A stretch of DNA of 64,000 bases. It comes from Leptolyngbya sp. SIOISBB. Its GTDB lineage: Bacteria; Cyanobacteriota; Cyanobacteriia; Phormidesmidales; Phormidesmidaceae. Every line of letters starts with the position of its first letter. The stretch's first letter is position 1. Where the stretch lies: assembly GCA_010671905.1 (NCBI GenBank), contig JAAHII010000001.1, positions 2,728,001-2,792,000 on the forward strand. The letters run 5' to 3'. The position numbers and the translations under genes are program-made. Under the pieces are notes generated by a model. That model did no database searches. It worked only from the letters and a program-made list of their open reading frames with translations, and was not told where the DNA came from. Below, piece by piece: positions 9,301 through 16,682 of this stretch.

Positions 9301-10597
9301 CGCGCAGCGATCGCCCTGGGATCAATGGCCCCCAGGTACTGGAGAATTTGGTCCTGGAACTGGGCAAGGAATTGGTGGTTCGGGTGCTGGTGGGGTTAGT
9401 GGTGGCGACGGTGTAGCCCCTGGCCTCTTGGGAAATAGAAACCGTGGCATCATGAGTCTGCATGATGTTAACGAGTTCCTAACAGATCCTGGGAGCTATG
9501 GTTATGGAACCCATAATATGGGGGAAGGAACCGCTTACCATACCCCCCATAACTTCGTCGTTCCAGTCAAGTTTATTGAGAATGGATTTATCCAGAATTC
9601 GGTGCTCGAATCCCTTATGGGTGAGGGGCGTTTTAGTTCACCAGAAGGCTCTCGCCCAGAATCAGAACCTTCTGGTGAGAATTCTCAACGAAAGCGCCTA
9701 CGAGAGAAAGTTAATGGTGCTTTGGGAGATCTTTCAGGACGTGGTGGCGGTGATACGACCTCCCAATCTTTGATGGCTGTACTACAGATAGCAGCAGCAA
9801 GGTTGTTTCCTAATAGGGAGCCCGATCCAGAAGCAGAGCAGAACCTAGAAACTTTACTCGACATCATAACTGGATTCACTCCCTTCGTTAACGATGCTCG
9901 TGACTTATATGAGCTGTTGACTGGCAAAGATATGATCACGGGTCAGTCTTTGCAAGATTGGGAGCGAGCAATGGCTTTATTAGGTTTAATTTTGGGGTCT
10001 GGGGTTGCTTGGCGAAAAATGCTCGAAGAGTTAGCAGAAACCTTCCGATATTTTCCATTTTTCCGCAATTCTGACGAAGTAATTGCTATTGCTCGAGCTG
10101 AGGCCGAATTCATTGAATCCTTGAACCTAGAGACGACGATTAAGCCCCGAGGGCTAACAGCTAAACAGCGAAGTAAGAAATGGGGGCGTTATCAAATTGA
10201 AACAAATAATGGAAAGAATGTAGAGTACACTGCGAAATTTAAATACGATCTCAAAAAAGACAACTGGTTTGAAGGAGGTGGGCGATTCCCTAGACATGTT
10301 TTACAAATAGACGGATTTGAAAAAGTGGGTGGCAAAATTTTTGCCATTGAAGCAAAGTATATCGATCCCAAAGCTAAAGTAGCTAATTCTTTTCATAATA
10401 AGAATCTTTCAAGAGCAATTGCTCAAGCTCAAAAATACCAACGTTTTCTCCTTGAAAACCCAAGTGTAGAAGCTGTTGTCTACAGATGTAATACGCCAGA
10501 GCTAGCTGATCACTTTAGAACTAAGGTCATTGGTCAATTGTCTTCTGAGATGCGCAGCAAGTTTAGAGTAGAAGTTGTACCTGCATCTTTTGATTGA
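6302..10597 (+). CDS. LamG-domain polymorphic toxin-like protein with C-terminal REase-fold nuclease
   Basis: A protein of about 1431 residues. Two LamG/concanavalin-like jelly rolls come first: about residues 45-415, starting LDFSFDGGQAQDLSGNGNDG, with WVFLAATYDGKTLELYVDG and a roughly 170-residue insertion; and about 420-670, with WQSIAATYNEFDGIMRLFIGG. Three Cys motifs of the form (D/N)CSxAxC follow, then an acidic Ser/Gly/Thr-rich linker. A pre-toxin (PT-TG-like) helical segment at about 1163-1245 contains FTPFVNDARDLYELLTGKD. The final 180 residues look like a PD-(D/E)XK nuclease toxin, with D1337 and E1350-A-K1352 in LQIDGF and AIEAKYID. Pre-toxin plus nuclease tip is the standard polymorphic-toxin plan. 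I see no signal peptide, so the export route is unknown. The ATG at 6302 is chosen for its AAGGA site rather than an upstream TTG. No immunity gene is recognisable downstream. Confidence 0.8.
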   Translation: MYVNDFSDKQTGIELDDDFPVWSIEQWNNSYSQWKKLADPEASVDSSLPVLDFSFDGGQAQDLSGNGNDGTIVNGLPTFGKNRRGMLFVGSGTQIVVPNNKNLRLRKGMTLQGWVYANSLRQIDKFSFLDREDYEEIEDPRQCVRRDGTSGNTYSAAYSYLQAVRSAFYRYADALELGTETVPAARKDASLLYKSSSRIRIAPRTIEETNVKSSQAYSRRRSLLAEFGIRTSLETDSRLSGIHLAIDELYEIILVDDAPPAYDWREEPVFQTAPSVLAKINSYGLDVDPLTGCPYAIIFVGRKIFKVISQTPIERFRWVFLAATYDGKTLELYVDGERAARTEVNKSTVKEKVPTENLVPDLLGQKVSQSNLIDESDSPLFVGELPFDQGYSEGIIDEIKVFDYPRSAEAIAREYYRARPLATFSFYSGRTDGSAGRKDIGFTAGAASIVCDTHINSQGKSQGKGNCLLLPGFDAAFFFNIHELQERWQTPYPTVAIEPEANSGSITFQAWVNPQKAPSNFPTNTDVGTVPQILFAQGSPPYNPFWLRLDSTGRLVWTVRLHGSEITLIALKPLEAGHWQSIAATYNEFDGIMRLFIGGMPVGAKPTPWLGCPLEIDWAGGFYAGGPTPYCPAIKMDEITLYPFARTREEIARDATYFDDPCGVRQPGLFPSQSPVDGYGGIQDALDQPIQTQPGGLLDCSRAICNDEQWNNWQQGGFVGNFSDVTIDPTGGTGTVPNCSIAKCTPEAYAAWLAHEQEQRNLVSAYQQTSIDCSIARCTEEQSAVYERQIWQQYEAALKQAFDTTPPDQDECGPINCCPAPFAQTASEDAGVTNEESTGDDSDKTSTEETSEDSDEEKPPKSNVTVSTSEVDESGNTFIRGVRWKGGPRDGQRVSGEWTWTVYFEDGSTANYQIMCYEGDCLVSTGNEDDLATGDGGDALPTDDAQVEDSPDDNQSDTSGTGTSPDTGGTADTNNPEVDSILSDTGTGQRLEPTFDPLADAQRSPWDQWPPGTGEFGPGTGQGIGGSGAGGVSGGDGVAPGLLGNRNRGIMSLHDVNEFLTDPGSYGYGTHNMGEGTAYHTPHNFVVPVKFIENGFIQNSVLESLMGEGRFSSPEGSRPESEPSGENSQRKRLREKVNGALGDLSGRGGGDTTSQSLMAVLQIAAARLFPNREPDPEAEQNLETLLDIITGFTPFVNDARDLYELLTGKDMITGQSLQDWERAMALLGLILGSGVAWRKMLEELAETFRYFPFFRNSDEVIAIARAEAEFIESLNLETTIKPRGLTAKQRSKKWGRYQIETNNGKNVEYTAKFKYDLKKDNWFEGGGRFPRHVLQIDGFEKVGGKIFAIEAKYIDPKAKVANSFHNKNLSRAIAQAQKYQRFLLENPSVEAVVYRCNTPELADHFRTKVIGQLSSEMRSKFRVEVVPASFD

Positions 10598-10933
10598 TTG
10601 CGTCTTGACAATACGCTAACTAGATGGAGAATGTACCTTTGCAAGTGGGTATGGTCGAGACGATCACTCCAAAACGTGTGAAGAATAAAAGCTAATCCTT
10701 TGCAGGGTCATCGAGGAAATGAGTGCTGACAAAGCAAATTCCTCACTTGATGCAGGGCATTTGAGTGTGATTACTTTCATTATCGGCACTGCGAAGACAA
10801 ATGACTGTGATGGGGCATACTTGGGCCGCAAAGATACCATCAAGCAGATTCACTCCCCGTTAACCCTCATCGCTGCAATTGCGGTTAAAAGAGAAACAAG
10901 TACTCCTGTTGCCAATTTTTGGAGGTCGAGAAG
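10598..10933. other. Gap downstream of the toxin, no convincing immunity gene
   Basis: An immunity gene would normally follow a polymorphic toxin here. The only candidate is a 72-codon frame at 10719-10937 that starts MSADKANSSLDAG. It has a purine-rich GAGGA too close to the ATG and no recognisable domain. I do not call it a gene. The strong Shine-Dalgarno GGAGG at 10921-10925 belongs to the next, broken gene. Confidence 0.4.
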
Positions 10934-11929
10934 ATGAAATCAATCAAAGCATTTCGGCTGTGGGTCAAATGTGTGGTCTAGGAATAGCCACGTGCCTATG
11001 GTCGGTCTCTGCCACTGCTGCTCCCCTCAAAATTGCCACATGGAATATCGAAAATTTGCGGGCGTCAGAAAATAGCGGCCCGAATCCGAGAACGAGGGCT
11101 GACTATCAGCGTCTGGCCCAATATTCTGAACAACTCGATGCTGACATTGTCGCTCTGCAAGAAGTGGAAGGTGTGGCGGCAGCGATTCAAGTCTTTGATG
11201 AAAATGAGTATGATTTCTTCTTTTCTAGTTGAGAAGATCCTATGTTGACTGGGTTTGCCCTACGCCGAGGGATTGATGTTGTGCAAAATCCCGATCTCGT
11301 TGCTTTGGATGTGACGGACCAAGGCGGCCTGCGCTATGGCACCGACATTACCGTGACCTATAGCGGGCGAGAAATTCGGCTCTTGTCGATTCACCTTAAA
11401 GCTTTTTGCTTTGACAATCCGTTGGCAACGTCATCCAATGCCTGTAGAACGCTCAATGAACAGCTGCCGGTGCTTGAGAGTTGGATTGATGCCCAAGCAA
11501 CGGCAGCTATTCCCTTGGTGGTGTTGGGAGATTTCAACCGCCGGATTAATGAGTTGGGAGATGAATTTTGGATTAAAGTTGATGACGCAGAACCTCCAAA
11601 TGCTGATCTCACCAAAAGCACCTTAGGGCTGGTTTCTCAAGGCTGGGACAGCCAATACCCTAGCTACATCGATCATATTGTCAACAGATCGCCTCACCTC
11701 CCAATGGGTCCTGGCAGAATCTTTTCAGCAAGTTTTGTTTACTGAACAAATCTCTCAGCAAGAGCTGCTTTCTGACCATTGTCCGATTGCCATCACGCTC
11801 GATGTTCCAAAAGCTGGGGATATGGAGTCGATTCTGTCAGAAACGCAGCGGTTATTGGTGGAACGCATTGAAGCGATCGAACAAGAATTACGAGAACTGA
11901 GACAGCCCATTCGGGACATTGATGAATAG
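10934..11929 (+). pseudogene. Endonuclease/exonuclease/phosphatase family protein, multiply broken
   Basis: Remnant of a secreted DNase-I-like (EEP) hydrolase. A strong GGAGG precedes ATG 10934, which starts a signal-peptide-like MKSIKAFRLWVKCVV. That frame hits TAG at 10979-10981, but it continues one base back as LGIATCLWSVSATAAPLKIATWNIENL. The family landmarks are ATWNIENL, DADIVALQEVEG, IRLLSIHLKAFCFD, LVVLGDFNRRI and SDHCPIAITLDV. An in-frame TGA at 11230-11232 interrupts it before EDPMLTGFALRRGI. An extra base near 11683-11686 shifts the frame between YIDHIV and TDRLTSQWVLAES. The C-terminal coiled segment ends at 11929. Three lesions mean it cannot make a full product unless they are sequencing errors. 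It lies between the toxin gene and tRNA-Ala. Confidence 0.85.
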
Positions 11930-12118
11930 GGCTTTGGCCTAACTGTAGGCTTGAGATAGAGGCAGCCGAAGAGTGATTAACGGTTACCGTTTATGCAATA
12001 GCTGAGCCCCAATTCTGTCCCCAATTTTGCCCCTCAAACCGTGCCTAACAGTGTCCAAGTAATCTGTACCAAAAAGTGGAAACCTTGACCAGCAGGGACT
12101 TTGTTTCCTGAAACCAAA

Positions 12119-12191
12119 TGGAGCTAAGCGGATTCGAACCGCTGACCCCTTGAATGCCATTCAAGTGCTCTACCAACTGAGCTATAGCCCC
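12119..12191 (-). tRNA. tRNA-Ala (anticodon GGC)
   Basis: The reverse strand folds as a tRNA: acceptor GGGGCTA/TAGCTCC, D arm GCTCAGTTGGTAGAGC, anticodon stem CTTGA/TCAAG with loop ATGGCAT (anticodon GGC, reading GCC), and T loop GGTTCGAATCC. The 3' CCA is not encoded. Its 3' end faces the accessory block to the left, the orientation usual for an integrase target site, although I found no duplicated tRNA fragment near the integrase remnant. Confidence 0.95.
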
Positions 12192-12320
12192 ACATAATGC
12201 GAATATGATCATGCCCTGTGGGGGGCATCAGCGTCAAGCACTACAAAGAAATTAACGCTGATGCAGGAATAAAACACGCTAGAGTCAGGGCAGATCGATC
12301 GCTGCTCTTTAACCCTGCCC

Positions 12321-13394
12321 ATGGCCTCTTCTGACCCTTTGACCAACTCCCCAATTGATGTCGATAAACTGGTTACCCAGCTTCGCCATAAAGTAGGCAC
12401 TTGGGTCGAGTGGGGCAAGGCCTGCCAGGCGCTCCAAAAATCTGGGATGAATCCCCAGAAACTCTTTGAAGAGACGGGGTTCGAACCGCCTCAGCAAAAC
12501 CAGGTCATTGTGGCTGCGCAGGTGTATGAATCGATCGTGGCAGCAAGTGTCCCCGAAGCAGTGCAGGCTTATTTTGGGCAGCGAGGCAGCGATATTTTAT
12601 ATGAGTTGCGGATCTTGACCCAGCCAGATCGCGCTCGGGCTGCCGAGCTTGCCCTGCAACAAAGTTTAGATGCCGACACGATTAAAGATGTCGCCAAAGC
12701 ACTGAAAGAGTACTCCTACTTTAAGGAACCGCCCAATGGGTTTACCGATACGGCTGGCGATGCCGTCGCTTACACCTATTGGAAGTTAGCACGACAGCAA
12801 TCTGACTTGGCAGCACGATCGCGCCTGATTGCCCAAGCACTCCGGTTTGCCACCAGCGACACGGCTCGCCAACAAGTGGAGTCGTTGCTCACCGATTTAA
12901 CCGTCGTGAAGGAGCGACCGGCCCCAACCCTGCCGACCTATCGACTCGAAACAGATTCAGAACTGCCCCTGGTGATTCCCCTGGCGGGGCAATTGCCCCT
13001 CAGTATGGCAGATCTACAAGCGGTGCCTGTGATCGTGCCTGAGGAACCCTTTGGTATCGTGAAATCTACTGGCCCCGCTGCTTGGGTGCCGGTGCCGGGG
13101 TGGCAAGTGGTTTTACAAGCCGAAGACCCGGTGGGCATTTTGGCGAAGGCGCGACAGTTACCGAATGTGCAGAATCCCGATAATCCGGAAACATTGCTCT
13201 TGGTGTGCGATCGCGCTCAGCGAGCATGGGACGCCGACAGTTATTTCCTCACAGAACAAGAGGACACCGTCGCAGTGGAGTGGCTACCAGAGTCCCCAGA
13301 TCATAAGCTCCTAGGCAAATTATTGGTGGTCATGCGTCCCAAACGCATCTTGGATGAAAACTACACCCGCGAACTCATGCAGTTCGAAGAATAG
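12321..13394 (+). CDS. raf1: Rubisco accumulation factor 1 (Raf1)
   Basis: A 357-residue homologue of Raf1, the dimeric chaperone that binds Rubisco large-subunit dimers after chaperonin folding and helps form the L8 core before the small subunit replaces it. The protein has the expected two-part plan. The N-terminal alpha domain contains GTWVEWGKACQALQKSG, LYELRILTQPDRARAAEL and an AKALKEYSYFKEPP region. A Pro-rich linker follows at about residues 200-215. The C-terminal beta dimerisation domain contains PVPGWQVVLQAEDPVGI and LLGKLLVVMRPKRILDENYTRELMQFEE. The length is normal for the family. It starts 129 bp from tRNA-Ala on the other strand. Its presence supports a carboxysome-bearing cyanobacterium. 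Confidence 0.92.
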   Translation: MASSDPLTNSPIDVDKLVTQLRHKVGTWVEWGKACQALQKSGMNPQKLFEETGFEPPQQNQVIVAAQVYESIVAASVPEAVQAYFGQRGSDILYELRILTQPDRARAAELALQQSLDADTIKDVAKALKEYSYFKEPPNGFTDTAGDAVAYTYWKLARQQSDLAARSRLIAQALRFATSDTARQQVESLLTDLTVVKERPAPTLPTYRLETDSELPLVIPLAGQLPLSMADLQAVPVIVPEEPFGIVKSTGPAAWVPVPGWQVVLQAEDPVGILAKARQLPNVQNPDNPETLLLVCDRAQRAWDADSYFLTEQEDTVAVEWLPESPDHKLLGKLLVVMRPKRILDENYTRELMQFEE

Positions 13395-13476
13395 CCGCTG
13401 CGTTGGCGCTAGCCTGTCCGGAGGACAATCGCCCCGCCACTCCCACCTCAGGACCAAGCCCCGACACCCCAAACCT

Positions 13477-13504
13477 GACACCCAACACCCGACACCCAAT
13501 ACCC
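13477..13504. repeat. 7-bp tandem repeat (GACACCC-type STRR)
   Basis: Four heptamers in a row: GACACCC, AACACCC, GACACCC, AATACCC. Degenerate copies lie on both sides, from about 13462 to 13512. It fills the short gap between raf1 and the next small gene. Confidence 0.7.
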
Positions 13505-13514
13505 ACTCACCCTT

Positions 13515-13751
13515 ATGCCACTCGAACGCCGCCTCTCTCGCACCATGTTTTTAGAAAACGAAGTCGTCGAACTTCGACAAGTGTGTTTTACCCCCGGCCG
13601 CATGTTTGAACCCGGGAAATACATTGCGGGCGAGTTGCCAGACACAGCGTTTGAAATGGGTCTCGTCGACAAACTGCCACCCGTGCGGGGGCAGAGTGAA
13701 GAAGTTGGTGAGCCACCGGGAGATCGCCCACCGAACGACAGCAACACCTAG
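13515..13751 (+). CDS. Small conserved-looking hypothetical protein (78 aa)
   Basis: Encodes 78 residues with natural-looking composition in the first 57 (FLENEVVELRQVCFTPGRMF, then EPGKYIAGELPDTAFEMGLV) and a Pro/Glu/Asp-rich tail. I recognise no domain, signal peptide or membrane segment. The CFTPGRMF-EPGKYIAGELP segment suggests a small beta-fold. No Shine-Dalgarno sequence is visible before the ATG. The stop overlaps the stop of the convergent zinc-ribbon gene by four bases, and opposite-strand frames overlap most of it, so non-coding status cannot be excluded. Confidence 0.5.
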   Translation: MPLERRLSRTMFLENEVVELRQVCFTPGRMFEPGKYIAGELPDTAFEMGLVDKLPPVRGQSEEVGEPPGDRPPNDSNT

Positions 13752-13948
13752 ACAGCAACAAAGGCCAGAGCCACCAAAATGCCGAGCAAACTCGCCAACA
13801 ACCAACTGAAATCGCCGGGCCAGCTATAGCGGCCCAAGTCTTCGGTGTAGCGACAATAGAGACATTCAAATATGTCTCCGTCACCGTGTAGACGCACAAA
13901 TCCCTTTCTTTTGCATCTTGGGCATTCAAAACCAGTATCTTCAGACAT
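13748..13948 (-). CDS. Small zinc-ribbon membrane protein (66 aa)
   Basis: A 66-residue protein with two CxxC pairs (FECPRCKRKG and FECLYCRYTE) that can form a zinc ribbon, followed by one hydrophobic segment at about residues 46-66 (FSWLLASLLGILVALAFVAV) at the extreme C-terminus. This predicts a tail-anchored protein with the ribbon in the cytoplasm. A GGGAG sequence lies a few bases upstream of the ATG. The function is unknown. Small ribbon-plus-anchor proteins can be regulatory or assembly factors, but nothing in the neighbourhood supports a specific role. Confidence 0.7.
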   Translation of the reverse strand: MSEDTGFECPRCKRKGFVRLHGDGDIFECLYCRYTEDLGRYSWPGDFSWLLASLLGILVALAFVAV

Positions 13949-14345
13949 GATTCATCTCCCAATACCTAGGGTGGGCAGCCGAGGCGCTGACCACTTGTAA
14001 TGGTCATCCTTCGACATCACTTCAGAGACTCACCCCAGTCCCTGTCGGTGTATACCCAAGGCAGAAATTTCTTGCACAACCCCTCTCATGCTAAATCTGG
14101 CTGATGTGCATCCTGCATGGAGAGACGCAACAAGTCGGCAGACTGTGTAGCCCAAAGGATGAGACCAAAAGGATGACGTACATTCTGCTGTGGGTGGCGT
14201 GCCCTAGGCGTATTTTGAATTGCATCTTCATTATCAAACGCCATGGTTGAGATGCCTCAATCGCCATTGAGAAATATTGAGGGTTATCAAGAAAGTTGGT
14301 GCGCAGGAACGCGGATCAACTAATGTACCGTTTTGGTCTTTCGGA

Positions 14346-14545
14346 GTTACAGGCGCACGGCCGTGCGGTACGTGTTTAGCATTAGTTCATAACTGCTGAT
14401 CCCCTCCGGTGGAGGGGTGCCCGTAGGGCGGGGTGGGTTCGTCAGCAAGTGCGCGCCGACGAACCCACCCCGATGCCCCTCCCAAGAGGGGATTCAATAC
14501 CGACTGAGAGGTTAACGCGAAACAGATACGCCGTGCGCCCGTAAC
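14346..14545. repeat. 200-bp imperfect palindromic element (MITE-like)
   Basis: Two arms of about 95 bp face each other. The left arm begins GTTACAGGCGCACGGC (14346) and ends GGGGTGGGTTCGTC (14443). The right arm begins GACGAACCCACCCC (14458) and ends GCCGTGCGCCCGTAAC (14545). The outer 16 bp match with one change, and the inner arms share CCCCTC...GAGGGG blocks, each of which can form its own small hairpin. No reading frame fits inside. It sits in the 718-bp gap 13949-14666, which otherwise holds nothing I can identify. It could be a non-autonomous transposable element or encode a structured RNA. Confidence 0.65.
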
Positions 14546-14666
14546 AAGATGGGAGATTTTATTAAATCCTGATTCCGAAGGACTGTCATCATTTAGCGGT
14601 CAAATCCTTTCAGTAAAGAAGCAAAAGCCCCCAGCGCCCACTGACGCCAGTTGTATGGTGCTGCCT

Positions 14667-15746
14667 TCATGCTTGCCGCCCCTCCGGCAGAATCACCATC
14701 GCATCGCCAAAGGAATAGAAACGATACTCTTTCCGAACGGCTTCGGCATAGAGCTGCAAGAGTCGCTGGCGGCCAATCATGGCACTGACCAACATCATCA
14801 GACTCGACTCAGGCAGGTGAAAGTTAGTCATCAGTCCGTCTAGCACCTGCCACTGATAGCCAGGATAGATAAAGAGGTTGGTCTTGCCCTGCAGAGTTTG
14901 CAGTTCCCCACTTTGAGCGGCTCCTTCTAGAGCACGGGTCACGGTTGTACCCACAGCAATCACGCGGCCACCGTTCGCCTTAGTTTGACGAATTTTCTCG
15001 ACGGTGGCGGCGGGCACGTCTAGCCACTCAGCATGCATTTTGTGCTCAGTGATGGTTTCAGCTTCCACCGGACGAAAGGTGCCGACCCCGACGTGAAGGG
15101 TGATAAAGGTGCGATCAATCCCCCGGTCGGCTAACCGGGTAAACAGCTCTGGGGTGAAATGCAGTCCCGCCGTCGGAGCCGCCACCGCACCCAGCTTTTC
15201 GGCGTAGATAGTTTGGTAGCGATCGGGTGGGGCGGTCGATTCGGTAATGTACGGCGGTAGGGGCATCTTACCCAAGCGATCGCACACCTCATAAAACGAC
15301 TCCGGTCCCGGAATGGTGAACCGGAGAATCCGGCCATTCGTTTCGGGGTCAGAGGCCACGACATCAGCGATGAGAGTCGGCTGCTCCAAATTTTCGCCAA
15401 AGTGAATCCGCGCCCCCGGCTTGAGACGTTTTCCCGGCTTCACCAACGCTAGCCACTCCAAAGCCGCCCGCTCTTCCAGCAGTAAAATCTCGACTGCGGC
15501 ACCCCCCACTTTTTGGCCAAACAGCCGGGCGGGGAGCACCTTAGTGTCATTGAGGACGAGTAAATCGCCTGGCTGCAGGAGATCAGGTAAGTCATATACC
15601 TGGCGATGTGCGTGCTCAGTCGGTGACGTCACCGTCAGCAATCGGGCGTGATCCCTGGGTTCAATGGGATTTTGAGCGATATGCCCAGGCGGCAGTTCAT
15701 AGCCGTAGGCAGAGAGTTGGAGGTCTGGATTTTCAGCAGTACCCAT
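14667..15746 (-). CDS. queA: S-adenosylmethionine:tRNA ribosyltransferase-isomerase
   Basis: A 359-residue QueA. The enzyme transfers and isomerises the ribosyl moiety of SAM onto 7-aminomethyl-7-deazaguanine in tRNA, making epoxyqueuosine at the wobble position of GUN anticodons. Family landmarks are [74 protein letters not shown] and [20 protein letters not shown] near the end. The length is normal. It stands alone on the minus strand, and no other queuosine gene is in the window. Confidence 0.96.
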   Translation of the reverse strand: MGTAENPDLQLSAYGYELPPGHIAQNPIEPRDHARLLTVTSPTEHAHRQVYDLPDLLQPGDLLVLNDTKVLPARLFGQKVGGAAVEILLLEERAALEWLALVKPGKRLKPGARIHFGENLEQPTLIADVVASDPETNGRILRFTIPGPESFYEVCDRLGKMPLPPYITESTAPPDRYQTIYAEKLGAVAAPTAGLHFTPELFTRLADRGIDRTFITLHVGVGTFRPVEAETITEHKMHAEWLDVPAATVEKIRQTKANGGRVIAVGTTVTRALEGAAQSGELQTLQGKTNLFIYPGYQWQVLDGLMTNFHLPESSLMMLVSAMIGRQRLLQLYAEAVRKEYRFYSFGDAMVILPEGRQA

Positions 15747-15862
15747 CAGTCACGGCAGGTAATTGGGTAGAACCCCCATGGTAATGCGCGGAGTTTCACA
15801 GTGTCTAAACCTCAGGCAGTTTTGGAGAATAGAGCTGTACGCACCCACCGGAGGGTTTTCAG

Positions 15863-16252
15863 ATGGATTACATCTATCACCTCGCCAATGCCAGTCTGAC
15901 CCTTCGAGTTGTCGAACACCTGCTCAGAACACCCGAGCTACCCTTGTCGTGGATTACGGTAATTCACCAAATTGATGGTTGGGTGATTAAAGTCAGAATG
16001 CAAGACCTCATCGAAGAGTCCGCCGCTGAAGATTTTCGCGCCTATTTGAACGAACTCGGCATTTCCCATGAGCCTAACATCCGTCTCAGAATGGCTCTGT
16101 GGGCGCTAGAGACTGGACAGTCCCCCGTTGATGTCATGCGCCGCTATCAAGTGGCGGTGGTTTCCCACGGGAAGCCTGAGCGAGAAGAGATTGAAGCTTT
16201 CCGCAATCAGTTTGTCATGGGCCTGGGCTATTGCCCAGAGACGCTGGCTTAA
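15863..16252 (+). CDS. Hypothetical protein (129 aa)
   Basis: A 129-residue protein of unknown function. GGAGGG lies about nine bases before the ATG and a strong intrinsic terminator follows the stop, so this is a complete single-gene unit. It has a beta-strand-like middle (WITVIHQIDGWVIKVRMQDL) and helical segments, with no Cys cluster, signal peptide or membrane helix. I do not recognise the family. Confidence 0.75.
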   Translation: MDYIYHLANASLTLRVVEHLLRTPELPLSWITVIHQIDGWVIKVRMQDLIEESAAEDFRAYLNELGISHEPNIRLRMALWALETGQSPVDVMRRYQVAVVSHGKPEREEIEAFRNQFVMGLGYCPETLA

Positions 16253-16288
16253 GGTCGACGTCGTCGTTAATTCGTTTCTCTTCCCGAG

Positions 16289-16326
16289 TGCCCTGTTTCT
16301 ACAAAGTCGGAAACAGGGCATTTTTT
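16289..16326 (+). terminator. Rho-independent terminator after the 129-aa gene
   Basis: A perfect 11-bp stem, TGCCCTGTTTC / GAAACAGGGCA, with a 10-base loop is followed directly by TTTTTT. It starts 37 bases after the stop codon at 16252. Confidence 0.9.
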
Positions 16327-16682
16327 AGGGCTAGTTTAAGGATAAAACGGTGTTGCTGCCGCGATCGCCCTGATGACCTTCACTCTGTTATACCGGTCAA
16401 AAAAGCACAACGCTCACGTTCTGGTGGCCTCTTCAGCCTCATGGCGATTAGGGTCTCGCTTGGGTTATTAGCCTTTCCGTGGTGGCGCGATTGCCTTTGC
16501 AATGCCGAAATCACGACCGCCAGCCAGTACGAACGGACCTAGTCATCGCGGCATTGAGCGACCTCGCTAGCCTGACTGTGCGTGCCTGTAAACATCCTTA
16601 GCCCTATCAGGATTGCCTCTATCAGCGACTGTAGGTTTGATTACAGTTAGGCTATTGAGCAATGGTCACGGGAGACTGAGCG
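16327..16682. other. Intergenic, no gene seen
   Basis: A 356-bp gap between the terminator and the orthocaspase gene. The frames crossing it lack coding character, and no repeat or RNA was recognised. Confidence 0.4.

Noticed and set aside
10719-10937. 72-codon frame as immunity gene of the toxin
   Set aside because: No domain, poor start context and overlap with the well-supported start of the EEP remnant; mentioned only as a possibility.
14399-14495. CRISPR-like or terminator interpretation of the long palindrome
   Set aside because: Only one inverted pair, no regularly spaced direct repeats and no T-tract; a palindromic element explains it better.
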